Positions 36,531 through 45,035 of a stretch of 64,000 bases of DNA are shown here, in pieces (the stretch's first letter is position 1; every line of letters starts with the position of its first letter). Made by a program: the position numbers and the translations under genes. The notes under the pieces are model-generated. The model made no database searches. It saw only the letters and a program-made list of their open reading frames with translations, and had not been told where the DNA came from. Where the stretch lies: the NCBI GenBank assembly GCA_963724405.1, contig CAVRUQ010000011.1, positions 623,790 to 687,789 of the forward strand, in the 5' to 3' direction. Source of the DNA: CAVQBJ01 sp963724405 (lineage in GTDB: Bacteria > Actinomycetota > Thermoleophilia > Solirubrobacterales > Solirubrobacteraceae).

Positions 36531-37145
36531 ATGACTAGTCAGCCGATCCGCGACCCGCTCGCGGACCATCTCATCACCCCGCAGAACTCAGCGCTCGCGC
36601 TGATCGACTACCAGCCCTCGCAGTTCGCAACGGTCCGCTCGATGGACGAGGCGCTGCTGGGCAAGAACATCGTCTCGACCGTGAGGACGGTCAAGGCGTT
36701 CGGAGTGCCGATCGTCCACTCGACCGTCAACGTCGCGTCCGGCCAGCAGCAGCCGACCGTTCCCGAGCTGGCCGTGCTGCTCGAGGACAGCCCTCCGCTC
36801 GACCGCACGACAGTGAACTCCTGGGAGGACACCGAGTTCGTCCAGGCCGTCCACGCCACCGGACGCCGGAAGCTCATCCTTTGCGCGCTATGGACCGAGG
36901 TCTGCATGGCGTTCACCGCACTCGACGCGCTGCGCGAGGGCTACGAGGTCTACCCCGTCGTGGACGCGATCGGCGGCACCTCGCCGGAGGCGCACCGCGC
37001 CGGGCTCGAGCGCTGCGTCCAAGCGGGAGCACAGCCGATCAGCTGGGTATCGCTCGCCTGCGAGCTACAGCGCGACTGGGCACGCGTCGAGACCGTACCG
37101 GCGATCGTCGAGATCGTTCTGACCGACCGCCTGCTCCAAGAATGA
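36531..37145 (+). CDS. Isochorismatase-like cysteine hydrolase
   Basis: The 204-aa protein has Asp26 in ALALIDYQPSQ and nucleophile Cys125 in LCALWTEVCMAFTALDAL, with the cis-peptide region around it, as in YcaC-type isochorismatase-like hydrolases. Expected substrates are small amides, ureides or vinyl ethers. Its stop overlaps the amidohydrolase start as ATGA, so the two are coupled and probably act in sequence. Confidence 0.9.
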   Translation: MTSQPIRDPLADHLITPQNSALALIDYQPSQFATVRSMDEALLGKNIVSTVRTVKAFGVPIVHSTVNVASGQQQPTVPELAVLLEDSPPLDRTTVNSWEDTEFVQAVHATGRRKLILCALWTEVCMAFTALDALREGYEVYPVVDAIGGTSPEAHRAGLERCVQAGAQPISWVSLACELQRDWARVETVPAIVEIVLTDRLLQE

Positions 37146-38104
37146 GCCTCACCGTCGACCTCCATCACCACGTCGTCCCCGAGTTCTATTGGGACGCGAC
37201 AAACGAGGACGGCAACGTCGCGGGCGGCATCAATCCCCCGCGCTGGAGTCTGGATGGGGCGATCGCCTACCTCGACGAAGCAAGAATCGACGTAGCAATC
37301 GCGTCGATCAGCACGCCGGGCGTGCACCTTGGTGACGACGCGGCAGCTCGGATCCTCGCGCGTCGGGTCAGCGAATACCTCGCGGACATCAGGCGAGACC
37401 GTCCGGACCGGTTCGGAGCCTTCGCGCCCCTGCCGCTGCCCGACGTCGAGGGGTCGCTCGACCAAATCGAATACGGGCTCGACGTGCTGAAGCTCGACGG
37501 CGTCTCAATCATGACCAACGCGGACGGCAGCTACCTGGGAGACGGCCGCTTCGATCCAATCTTCGCGGAGCTACAGCGGCGCGCGGCGGTCGTGTTCGTG
37601 CACCCCACGGCGTCGCCTGACGCGATCGCGCACACCCTCGGCCTCCCGGACACGCTCCTCGACTACCCGGTCGACACGTCTCGCGCGATCGCGAGGCTGC
37701 ACTACAGCAACACGCTCGCTCGAACGCCGGACGTCAAATACGTGTTCGTGCACGCGGGCGGCACGATCCCGTACCTCGCCCCGCGCTTTGCGATCGTCGA
37801 TGAGATGGACGTGATCCCCGGGGCACAGGAGCGGGGGGCGTTCGCCGATGCCCTCCCTCGCCTCTTCTGGGACACCGCTTCGGCCTTCAGCGACCCCGTG
37901 CTCCACATGCTGCGATCCATCACAGGGCTCGGAAACGTCGTGTTCGGAACCGACTATCCGTACCCCCGCGACGCAATCTCGATCGGTGGCCTGCATCAGC
38001 TTCAGAACACCGCTGAGCTTGACGCCGGCGAGCGCCGCGGCCTTCTGGGCGAGTCGGCCGCTCGGCTGATTCCGCGCCTTGCGAGTGTCGAGAACGTGCC
38101 CTGA
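37142..38104 (+). CDS. Amidohydrolase 2 (ACMSD-like) family protein
   Basis: The 320-aa protein starts LTVDLHHHVVPEFYW, giving the metal-binding HxH. FVHPTASPD and VKYVFVHAGGTIPYL with further histidines and VVFGTDYPYPRDAISIGG with the metal Asp follow, the pattern of amidohydrolase 2/ACMSD decarboxylases and hydrolases. It would use one divalent metal for hydrolysis or non-oxidative decarboxylation. It is coupled to the preceding isochorismatase-like gene. Confidence 0.9.
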   Translation: MSLTVDLHHHVVPEFYWDATNEDGNVAGGINPPRWSLDGAIAYLDEARIDVAIASISTPGVHLGDDAAARILARRVSEYLADIRRDRPDRFGAFAPLPLPDVEGSLDQIEYGLDVLKLDGVSIMTNADGSYLGDGRFDPIFAELQRRAAVVFVHPTASPDAIAHTLGLPDTLLDYPVDTSRAIARLHYSNTLARTPDVKYVFVHAGGTIPYLAPRFAIVDEMDVIPGAQERGAFADALPRLFWDTASAFSDPVLHMLRSITGLGNVVFGTDYPYPRDAISIGGLHQLQNTAELDAGERRGLLGESAARLIPRLASVENVP

Positions 38105-38129
38105 ACTACAAGGAAGGGTCACCAAAAGC

Positions 38130-38327
38130 ATGTCCGAGGTCACCATCACGGTCGGCGAGGACGGCCCGCACTTCCTCGCAGGGGACATCAGGCTTATCGA
38201 GGACGACGGTCGCGAACTCGAGCTTCCCTACGACGTCCAGCTTCACGGACGCGGGCACTCTGAGAACCAGCCGTTCTGCGACCTCACTCATGCGGCGATC
38301 GATTTCGACGAAACGCTCGCCAACTGA
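38130..38327 (+). CDS. CDGSH-like small protein lacking two ligand cysteines
   Basis: The 65-aa product ends with LHGRGHSENQPFCDLTHAAI, which aligns with the CDGSH 2Fe-2S motif (CxCGxSxNxPFCDGxH). The last Cys and His are kept, but the first two cysteines appear as His and Arg and the Gly of CDG as Leu. It may not bind a normal cluster. GGAAGGG lies about 12 bases upstream of the ATG. It follows the amidohydrolase by 25 bases. Confidence 0.65.
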   Translation: MSEVTITVGEDGPHFLAGDIRLIEDDGRELELPYDVQLHGRGHSENQPFCDLTHAAIDFDETLAN

Positions 38328-38336
38328 TCACGAGTT

Positions 38337-38789
38337 ATGTCAATGACCCCTCAAAAGACTGCCGATCGCGTTGCGATCCGTGAACTGATCGACTCTTACG
38401 CACACTGTGCCGACCGGCGCGACGCCGACGGCCAGATGGCGCTATTCACGGCCGAGACACACTTCGTCGTATACATGGATGCTCGCTCGAGCGAGCCCAG
38501 CATGGAACTGCACAGCCGGGCGGAGCTCACAACGGTCATCGATGATCTGAATCGGTACGTGGCGACGACGCATTTCAACGGACAGAGCACAGTCAGGATC
38601 TCCGGCGCCGCGGCTACCGCCGAGACCTATTGCCTGGCACACCACGTGTCGGTCGAGGGCGACGAACGCACGATCATGATCGCCGCGATCCGCTACGACG
38701 ACACATTCGCAAAGTCGGACGGAACCTGGCGGTTCTCCGAGCGTCGACTATACGTCGACTGGACCGACACTCGCCCGATCTCGTCCTAG
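38337..38789 (+). CDS. SnoaL/NTF2-like protein B
   Basis: The 150-aa protein reads RVAIRELIDSYAHCADRRDA with DGQMALFTAETHFVVYM, typical of SnoaL_4-type NTF2 proteins. STVRISGAAATAETYCLAHH and FAKSDGTWRFSERRLYVDWT follow, with the usual Arg/Trp strand. It probably binds or transforms a small hydrophobic molecule. It starts nine bases after the CDGSH-like gene, so is in the same operon. Confidence 0.85.
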   Translation: MSMTPQKTADRVAIRELIDSYAHCADRRDADGQMALFTAETHFVVYMDARSSEPSMELHSRAELTTVIDDLNRYVATTHFNGQSTVRISGAAATAETYCLAHHVSVEGDERTIMIAAIRYDDTFAKSDGTWRFSERRLYVDWTDTRPISS

Positions 38790-38929
38790 CGATGAACAAG
38801 ACGCAACGCGACGGCGCGCGTTGGGCGGATCGGGGCGATCGTATCGCGATCGCGACGGTGGTCGGCGCCCTGCGTTCGGCTCGACGCCGACTCGGCACCA
38901 AGACAGCAATCAACGACCGCGCTGCCGAA

Positions 38930-38970
38930 ATCGCCTGGATCGGGCGATGAGCGCTCACCTAACGCGCTGC
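38930..38970 (+). promoter_or_regulatory. Island motif, copy 6
   Basis: AATCGCCTGGATCGGGCGA, seven bases, TCACCTAA then CGCTG. The dyad is at 38943-38959. It starts 87 bp before the truncated start at 39017 and 152 bp before the next full gene. Confidence 0.55.
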
Positions 38971-39016
38971 CAGTCTTGCGAGGACCCAACGGCAACTGAA
39001 AAAAAGGTGTGTATCG

Positions 39017-39085
39017 ATGCCATACGAAGAGTTCGGCCACGAGGCCCACGAGACCGCAGAACTCAAGGAAAGCGAGGGAGCATGA
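39017..39085 (+). pseudogene. 22-codon remnant resembling the start of SnoaL-like protein A
   Basis: MPYEEFGHEAHETAELKESE matches the first residues of the protein at 36033 (MTNEEFVRHAYDLAEIKDIQ) at Met, EEF, Ala and AE-[IL]-K positions, then stops. Its stop overlaps the next ATG. It sits the same distance from an island motif as the full gene does, so it looks like a duplicated promoter plus gene start whose body was replaced. Confidence 0.5.
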
Positions 39086-39570
39086 CCACCATCAGCTCAC
39101 ATCCCACCACAACCGCGACCGAAGACCGCCTCGCGATCCTCGAGCTAATCGGACGCCTCGCCCTGCTGCTCGACGCGCGCGACTGGAACGCGCTCGAGCA
39201 GGTGTTCACCGACACGGTCTACAGCGATCGCACCTCACTCTATGGGGGCGAGCCAATGACCCTCGGTGCCGCCGAGTTCGTCGGCGGATGGCGCGAAGTG
39301 CTGGGCAACCTCGACGCAGTCCACCACCTGATCAGCTGTCACGTGATCAGCCTCGACGGCGATCAGGCAACCTGCGCGGCCAACATGCAGGGCACACACG
39401 TGTACGCCAACGCCTCTGGCGGCCCCATGTGGACGGTCGGCGGACGCCACGACTACCAGCTCAAACGCACTCCCGACGGCTGGCGCATCTCCGGACTGAC
39501 GTTCACCATCCAATGGGCGACTGGCAACGAGCACATTGCGGGCCTCGCGATGGCCGCGGGACGATCGTGA
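39082..39570 (+). CDS. SnoaL/NTF2-like protein C
   Basis: The 162-aa protein reads EDRLAILELIGRLALLLDAR with DWNALEQVFTDTVYSD, typical of SnoaL-like proteins. AVHHLISCHVISLDGDQATC and GGRHDYQLKRTPDGWRISGL follow. The start overlaps the stop of the 22-codon remnant (ATGA) and GAGGGA lies just upstream. Third SnoaL-like protein in this operon region; three members suggest several isomerase/cyclase steps or subfunctionalised binding proteins. Confidence 0.85.
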   Translation: MTTISSHPTTTATEDRLAILELIGRLALLLDARDWNALEQVFTDTVYSDRTSLYGGEPMTLGAAEFVGGWREVLGNLDAVHHLISCHVISLDGDQATCAANMQGTHVYANASGGPMWTVGGRHDYQLKRTPDGWRISGLTFTIQWATGNEHIAGLAMAAGRS

Positions 39571-39762
39571 CGGCGCTCACGGGCTGGATCGTCAAGCGCT
39601 ACCGGCTTACGAGCGGCTGATCGAGCCAAACGCCGTGCCCGCCATGACCGATGGAAGCGGCTCGTACAGCAAAGGAGTTGGGCTTGTCTGCCGGCATGAT
39701 CGAGGCCCCCAACTTACCGCGAGCGTACATCGCCGCGACCCGTCTCCCATACCGCTTCCCGC

Positions 39763-39806
39763 AGATCGCTGGGATCCGGCGAGGACCGCTCACCTGGTTC
39801 GCTGGG
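39763..39806 (+). promoter_or_regulatory. Island motif, copy 7
   Basis: GATCGCTGGGATCCGGCGA, seven bases, TCACCTGG then CGCTGGGA. The dyad is at 39778-39794. It starts 96 bp before the TTG of the F420-reductase-like gene. Confidence 0.55.
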
Positions 39807-39858
39807 AGATCGGTCGCTACGAGCAGTGACCGGAGGCCGACCGTTGAAAGGAGCCACA

Positions 39859-40518
39859 TTGACAACCGCAATCATCGGTGTCGGCAGCATCGGGGGCGCG
39901 CTGGCCCGGCACTTCGTGGCGGGCGGCGAGCCCCTCGTCCTGGCTGCGAAGGACGAGTCGCGAGCGCAAGCGCTCTCGCAAGAGCTGGGATCGCTCGCAC
40001 ACGCGGCCTCGGTCGAAGACGCGATCGCGGGCGCCGACGCCGTCGTGTTCGCGCTCTGGCTCGACACGATCAAAGAGCTAATCTCGCAGCACGCCCCACT
40101 GCTGGAGAACAAGGTCGTCGTCGACCCCTCGAATCCGCTCGGGTTCAATCCCGAGACAGGACGGATTTGGCGCACGTTGCCCGACGACCAGTCGGCCGGG
40201 TCGATCGTCCTGGCCCTGCTTCCTGCGAGAGCACACTACGTCAAGGCATTCGGCACGCTCGGCGGGCCGGTGCTCGCGAGCGGCGCCAACCGGGAGTCGC
40301 GAGGCGTGCTGTTCTACACCACCGACGACGACGTCGCCGCGACGGCGATCGAACGGCTGATCCGAGCCTCCGGGTTTGACCCGTTGAAGGCGGGCGGCGT
40401 CGCCGACGCCTTACGGATCGAAGGCCCCGGCGGCGATCTAGCTCAGTTCGGCTTGAACGGCGAGCTCCTCGATCTCGACCAGGCGCGCGCCGCCGTGTCG
40501 TCGGGCGTGCCGACATGA
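39859..40518 (+). CDS. NADPH-dependent F420-reductase-like dinucleotide-binding protein
   Basis: TTG 39859 is chosen because AAAGGAG lies five bases upstream, giving 219 aa starting TTAIIGVGSIGGALARHFVA with the Rossmann GxGxxG. VVVDPSNPLGF and FYTTDDDVAATAIERLIRASGFDP fit the NADP oxidoreductase coenzyme F420-dependent (Fno-like) family. Actinobacteria use F420, so F420-NADPH hydride transfer is plausible; several relatives act on other substrates. Confidence 0.83.
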   Translation: MTTAIIGVGSIGGALARHFVAGGEPLVLAAKDESRAQALSQELGSLAHAASVEDAIAGADAVVFALWLDTIKELISQHAPLLENKVVVDPSNPLGFNPETGRIWRTLPDDQSAGSIVLALLPARAHYVKAFGTLGGPVLASGANRESRGVLFYTTDDDVAATAIERLIRASGFDPLKAGGVADALRIEGPGGDLAQFGLNGELLDLDQARAAVSSGVPT

Positions 40519-40603
40519 CGGCGACCGACACGTAGGTGACAGACAACCTCCGAGAGGTCGACGATCAACCCTGGAGCCAAACCTCACCCCGAAGGAGGCA
40601 GCA

Positions 40604-41134
40604 ATGAACAGCATTCCGGCCAACGCGGCTGATAGTCCCGAGATCCAACATACTCGCTGGCGGATCGATCCCAAGCGCTCGAGCGTCGAGTTCCACGTCC
40701 GCAACCTCTACGGCCTGCAGACGGTCAAGGGCCGCTTCGAGCGCTATGAGGGCACGCTCGACCTCGCCGCGCAGTCGTCGATCGAGCTGACGATCCAGGC
40801 AGATAGCCTGAACACGAACAACGCCCGGCGCGACGAGCATCTCCGGTCCGCCGACTTCTTCGATACCGCCAACTATCCGCAGATCCGGTTCGTATCTCAG
40901 CTCGTCACGCTGGACGGTGAGCGCTTGGGCGTACAGGGCGAACTCCACGCGGCCGGCAAGAGCATCCCGGTCGAGCTCGAGGGGGTCATGCGACCTGACG
41001 GAGACGAGCTCGAAGTCGACGCGAGGACCTTCGCGGATCACCGCAGACTTGGCATGACCTGGAATCGGCTGGGGATGCTTCGCACCCCGAGCAAGCTGAT
41101 CGTTCGGGCGCGACTGGTCCGAGACGCCGAGTAG
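40604..41134 (+). CDS. YceI family protein
   Basis: The 176-aa protein has the YceI lipocalin-like layout: WRIDPKRSSVEFHVRNLYGL with QTVKGRFERYEGTLDL, ANNARRDEHLR-like NTNNARRDEHLRSADFFDTA, YPQIRFVSQLV, and LTIxGVTKPV-like AAGKSIPVELEGVM. No signal peptide is visible, so it is probably cytoplasmic. Relatives bind polyisoprenoids; a lipid-like ligand fits the island's small-molecule theme. AAGGAGG precedes the ATG. Confidence 0.88.
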   Translation: MNSIPANAADSPEIQHTRWRIDPKRSSVEFHVRNLYGLQTVKGRFERYEGTLDLAAQSSIELTIQADSLNTNNARRDEHLRSADFFDTANYPQIRFVSQLVTLDGERLGVQGELHAAGKSIPVELEGVMRPDGDELEVDARTFADHRRLGMTWNRLGMLRTPSKLIVRARLVRDAE

Positions 41135-41254
41135 CTGCGGCGCGGACGATGGAGGACTTGCCATCCGCTCACGTGACGACCGCTGGACAGATCCTCGGCA
41201 CACACGCCGAGCAACGGGCGCTCTTGCACCGGGCATCATTTCGGCGACTGAGTG

Positions 41255-41485
41255 ATGCCTGATTCCGCCGTCTATGTCGAGGGTGTGGTGAAGCGCTCTC
41301 GGACGACCACCGCGCTCGGCGGGGTCGATCTGGAGATCGACGAGGCGACGGTCTTTGGGCTGCTCGGACCGAACGGCGCGGGGAAGACGACCCTCGTCCG
41401 TGTACTGGCCACGCCGCTCGCTCGCGCGAGCACGGATGCGGGTTTCGCCACGGCGCGTGGCGGCTTCCCCGCTCGTCACCAATAG
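41255..41485 (+). pseudogene. ABC transporter ATP-binding protein, truncated (DrrA-like)
   Basis: The N-terminal 50 residues are a clear DrrA-type ATPase start: VYVEGVVKRSRTTTALGGVD then FGLLGPNGAGKTTLVRVLAT with Walker A. The frame then runs into unrelated sequence and stops after 76 residues; the signature motif, Walker B and any permease are missing. The truncation lies about 280 bp before att core 3, so the element boundary probably cut the gene. Confidence 0.75.
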
Positions 41486-41668
41486 CGAGGCCGCTCGCCG
41501 AACCGCCAGCGGAGCCACCGCAAACAGCCAGCCGCGTCTCGAGCCCGCCAAGGTCGGCCGCTGCTTCGACGGGGCTCCGTAGGGCGAGACGAGCCGTCGG
41601 GCCGCGCCGTCTCACGCTGCGCGCCGATAGCGCCAGCGCGCGAGCGCTGTGTTTTCTGGGTCGCGGAG

Positions 41669-41694
41669 TTGCTAGACGAACTTGCTAGACGCGA
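41669..41694. repeat. Tandem 13-bp repeat (candidate arm site), Gly att 3
   Basis: TTGCTAGACGAAC followed by TTGCTAGACGCGA, 68 bp beyond the 3' end of tRNA-Gly remnant 3. Same placement rule as at the other cores. Confidence 0.6.
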
Positions 41695-41731
41695 CTCAAA
41701 ATCCACCCGGTGGCCCGATCAAGGCGACAAA

Positions 41732-41755
41732 GAAGGCCCGCCTTTGCGGGCCTTC
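41732..41755 (-). terminator. Intrinsic terminator of tRNA-Gly remnant 3
   Basis: GAAGGCCCGC/GCGGGCCTTC, a perfect 10-bp stem with a CTTT loop, just beyond the tRNA 3' end. Nearly the same as the one at core 1. Confidence 0.75.
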
Positions 41756-41762
41756 TCGGCGA

Positions 41763-41804
41763 AGCGGATGAAGGGACTCGAACCCTCGACCTTCTGCATG
41801 GCAA
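41763..41804 (-). other. tRNA-Gly(GCC) 3' half, att core 3
   Basis: Identical in the core to copies 2 and 4, from the GCC anticodon loop to the acceptor 3' strand (minus strand); the 5' half is absent. Marks the boundary between the catabolic island and the VapBC/integrase element. Confidence 0.88.
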
Positions 41805-41934
41805 AGAGGCGGCTCCGTGCGTCGAGCGCTGGTGAGCTCGCCCGGACGCCGGCTGAGTGGTCTCGCGCAACGTCGGCACGACCACGAGGGTGCCGTCGCC
41901 GGCGAATGGGGGTGTCGCAGTTGATCGGGGTCGT

Positions 41935-42354
41935 TCAGCGCAGTGAGCCGCGCCGGGCGAGCCAGCGGACGTCTTGGCCGGTGATGGCGGCTATCCGGTC
42001 ATAGTCCTCGTCGTAGTGGAGCACCGTGACGCCCGCAGCTTCGGCGGCGGCTGCGATCAGTAGATCGGGGTGCTTCACGGCGCGGTGGTGCAGCCCGCCC
42101 CGCTCGGCGAGTTGTTCGTAGACGTCGAGGGCTCGCTGCCATTGCTCCTTCGCGATGGGGCAGTCCGGGAGCGCTTGGAGATCGCGGCGCAGGGCACCGA
42201 ACTCGGTGGCGTTCTGGGCGCTGTGGAGCAACTCCAGGCGGACCATGTCGCAGGTCGCGACTTCGCCGTCGACCAGGGCCTCGTCGAAACCTCGGCGTAG
42301 CTCGCCGCCGACGGCTCGTGTCCAGCTCCAGGCGCTGGTATCGGCGAGTTCCAC
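41935..42354 (-). CDS. vapC: VapC-type PIN-domain toxin
   Basis: The 139-aa PIN protein starts MELADTSAW (first acidic residue Asp5), has MVRLELLHSA (conserved Glu), and HPDLLIAAAAEAAGVTVLHY with DEDYDRI supplying the other acidic residues. It should be a Mg2+-dependent RNase neutralised by the product of the gene immediately upstream (adjacent stop/start). Length is standard. Confidence 0.9.
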   Translation of the reverse strand: MELADTSAWSWTRAVGGELRRGFDEALVDGEVATCDMVRLELLHSAQNATEFGALRRDLQALPDCPIAKEQWQRALDVYEQLAERGGLHHRAVKHPDLLIAAAAEAAGVTVLHYDEDYDRIAAITGQDVRWLARRGSLR

Positions 42355-42576
42355 CTACGGGCGGTTTCGCGGGCGGCGCAGCTCGTCAAGCGCTGACGGC
42401 GTGAGGCCTGCGAAGTCGCGCTCGGCGAGTCGCTGGCGCGCGGCCCGCTCGACCACGTCGCGGAGGGCTGCGTGGACGGTTTCCGTCGTCTGATCTGTGC
42501 CCAGTACGATGGCCGCTTCCTCAATAAGGGCCTTGTCAAGGTTGATGTTCGTGCGCCTTGTGGGTGCTGTAGCCAT
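42355..42576 (-). CDS. vapB: VapB-type antitoxin
   Basis: The start is taken at the second methionine (42576), giving a 73-aa protein. It begins MATAPTRRTNINLDKALIEE with AAIVLG, a ribbon-helix-helix strand and helix, and has a charged C-terminal tail (QRLAERDFAGLTPSALDEL). It binds its own promoter and VapC. Stop and vapC start are adjacent. A VapBC pair near the left end of the att3-att4 element could stabilise it. Confidence 0.85.
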   Translation of the reverse strand: MATAPTRRTNINLDKALIEEAAIVLGTDQTTETVHAALRDVVERAARQRLAERDFAGLTPSALDELRRPRNRP

Positions 42577-42766
42577 GCCCACAGCATACACCTTCGGAGC
42601 CTCAGCTCATACACACCCATCGCGCCCGAGCCGGCAATGTCATCGCGCCGGTGCTGGCGAGAGTCCTCCGATCCGCGCGAAACAGGGCGCTGCTCACGTC
42701 GAGGCGCAGTTCCGTCGCCGAACGGAAGCAGGCGGCTCGTGCTGCGGGTCGGGCGAGCAGGGGCGC

Positions 42767-43411
42767 TCATAGGTTGGGCGAGACGGTCGGCGAGACCACC
42801 CTGGCTTTGTGACGGCCGCAGCCGTCGGGTTCGGCACGGTCCGGCCGTGAACTCCGGATTGGTCCGTCGTGTCGGCGGCCTCGCAGGCGACCTGGAGCGT
42901 GCTGCGGCGCAGATGGACTCCCAGCTTGGCCTCGCGGTGACGCGCCGGTTCGAGCTAGCCCGCCGTCGAGTCGTGCGGTGAGCTTTTTCGGCGCGAGGAT
43001 CCGGTAGCTCTCGGTCACAAGCTCACCGATCTCCTCCCAGTCGGTGTGGTCGCTGAGCAGGATCCTGACGCGGTCCTGGCCGGCTCGTGAGCGGTAGAAC
43101 GGGTGGCCGACGGACAGCAGCGCGTGGCGCTGACCTGGATCTGCGCGCAACACGAGTTGCGGGACGGGTTCGCCGTCCGCGCCCTCGAGCGCGATGAGCA
43201 GGCAGAACGACCTCCTGCGGATGTCGAACGAGTGCGCCGTCGATCTCGCTGTCACGAGGGAGGCGTCGATCCTCACCGTCACCTCGGGCAGCGCCAGGCA
43301 GAGCGCGCTGATCCGCTCGAAGATGTCCTTCGGGATCTCCACGGGCGCGGTCTCGCGCGAATGAGTCGTCCCGCGCGTTGCCGATGAGGCGTCCTCATAC
43401 GTCTGTCGCAT
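42767..43411 (-). CDS. MmcQ/YjbR-family protein with unusual C-terminal tail
   Basis: Residues about 20-140 match MmcQ/YjbR (DUF419): IPKDIFERISALCLALPEVT, SFDIRRRSFCLLIA, LSVGHPFYRSRAGQDRVRIL and DWEEIGELVTESYRILAPKK. The family normally ends soon after APKKL; here about 70 basic, proline/serine/arginine-rich residues follow, probably read-through of decayed sequence. The start eight bases after the phosphotransferase stop indicates co-transcription. DNA-binding is suggested for the fold, but function is unknown. Confidence 0.75.
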   Translation of the reverse strand: MRQTYEDASSATRGTTHSRETAPVEIPKDIFERISALCLALPEVTVRIDASLVTARSTAHSFDIRRRSFCLLIALEGADGEPVPQLVLRADPGQRHALLSVGHPFYRSRAGQDRVRILLSDHTDWEEIGELVTESYRILAPKKLTARLDGGLARTGASPRGQAGSPSAPQHAPGRLRGRRHDGPIRSSRPDRAEPDGCGRHKARVVSPTVSPNL

Positions 43412-43418
43412 CGATGAC

Positions 43419-44491
43419 CTACCGTCGGAACGCGGCTCGGGTTGCGGCCGCGGTTTCGCTGAAGTACTCGGGTGGGCGGATGAAGCCCCACTCGTGGAAC
43501 CTCTCGTCCTTGGTGACGGCACGTCGGTAGCCGAAGCAGACGAGGTAGAGCGTCCGGATGTACATGACTGCCTCCAGCCGTTCGAGTTCGTCGTCGGTCG
43601 GCTGTATGTGTCGGCGGTAGGCGTTGACGGCAGCGTCGATCCGCTCCTGGTCCGGGCGACGTGGGTTCCACAAGCCTGTGCCCCAGACCAGGTGGGCGAA
43701 GTCGGCGAGGCGCGGTCCGCGCCCCGACGCCTTCCAGTTGATCGCGAACGGCCCTCGCTCGGTCAGGATGGCGTGATCGGGGGCGTGAAGGAGATTTCCG
43801 TGCAGCAGGCCTTCCGGAAGGCCGGCACCGTCGTCGGCCGAGCGCACCTTGTTCCTGAGCCGCTCAAAGCGCTCGCGCTCGGCGGTCGCGACCTTCATAT
43901 CCACGGCGTCGAGGAAAGCGAGGGCGGCGAGCAGGTCCTGACGCGGCGTGCCCTCGCGGCTCGGGTCCTCGCCACTTGCTCCACCCGGGCGGCGGGCGGA
44001 ATCGTCGTATGGCAGCGCATGCAGTCGTCCCAGCAGCTCACCCATCATGGCGAACTTCTCCCGCGGTCGGGGAGCCCCCGGCCCTCGACGAGCCGTGTCA
44101 CCAGGACCGCGCTGCCATCGAAGTCAGAGACCGGATCATCGACTGCCAGGCGCTCCGCGGGATAGTCCTGGTGCTCCAGGAACCGCAGGATCGCGGCGTC
44201 GCCCTCAACACCGGCTCGCGGCCGAGCGGGCGGAAAGGCTCGGGCGACCCATGGCTCGCGGTCCTTGCGGTCGATGCGGAAGACGTAGGTCTTGTGCACA
44301 CTCAGCCTCGTCGCCGCGACAGCATCGATGCCGTAGCGATCGCGGAGATGAGTGAGAAGCCGCCCGGCAACGGGCTCGTGGTTCATTCGCGCACCGAGGC
44401 CCTCGAGATCTGTCAGCGCTTCGGTGTAGCGCTGCCCGGTCTCCTCGGCGTGGCGCCGGACAACCTTCTTGAAGCTGGCGTCCTTGGTCAT
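43419..44491 (-). pseudogene. Phosphotransferase (APH-like) split by a frameshift
   Basis: From ATG 44491 (AGGAGG upstream) the first frame gives MTKDASFKKVVRRHAEETGQ to VTRLVEGRGLPDRGRSSP and stops. The second frame continues EKFAMMGELLGRLHALPYDD, GLLHGNLLHAPDHAILTERG (Brenner-like HGxLxxxN region, Asp replaced by Asn) and the C-terminal helices. A one-base loss near 44055 would explain it. The catalytic Asp of HGD appears as HGN, so activity would be doubtful even if repaired. Possibly an aminoglycoside/homoserine kinase-like phosphotransferase. Confidence 0.7.
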
Positions 44492-45035
44492 CGACAAGCC
44501 TCCTCTTGACACCCTCGTCCCCCAGTGACGCGGCGCCGGAAGGTGGCCTGTGACAGCGACGACCGAGAGGGCGAATCCCCTTCGCCGATGGAACCCCGAC
44601 TGGGGCGGGTGTTCCACAGCTCGGCGACCGGTCGCCGCCGTGAACACACTATTCCCGAGGCGCTCGGACTTTGTCAAGCCGCTTCAGCTGCAGACGACAC
44701 CGCTGAAGATTCGCGTGCGCCTGGGCGAACAGCACGTCCGAGTCCTTCACTGGGCCGGGCGCCCTTGCGGCGATCCGAGCCGCCGTGCTCAGGCCCGCGC
44801 CGATCGCCAAGCAGGAGCTTCGTGACACAGATAGCCGCTCGCGCTCCTCGCCACGAGGGCGACCGGCTATCCCACCGCGCGGGTCGCCGCCCAGACGGTT
44901 GTGCTTGATTGCGGAGCAGGACTTGCGGCGAGAAGGCGGTTGAGTGGTGGCCTGAGGAATGCAGGCGTCGAGATCCGCCGGGAGGTCGCTCTGCGCACGC
45001 GCGGTGCGGGCGGCTCCTCGGGCCAAGGATTCAGG
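44492..45035. other. Gap without a recognised gene
   Basis: About 540 bases between the phosphotransferase and the truncated AraC gene. The missing AraC DNA-binding part would be expected here on the minus strand, but I find no helix-turn-helix signature in any frame. Confidence 0.45.

Noticed and set aside
17778..44690. Shared 13-base word TTTGTCAAGCCGC at about 17800 and 44675
   Set aside because: A match of this length is expected by chance in 64 kb of GC-rich DNA and has no extension.
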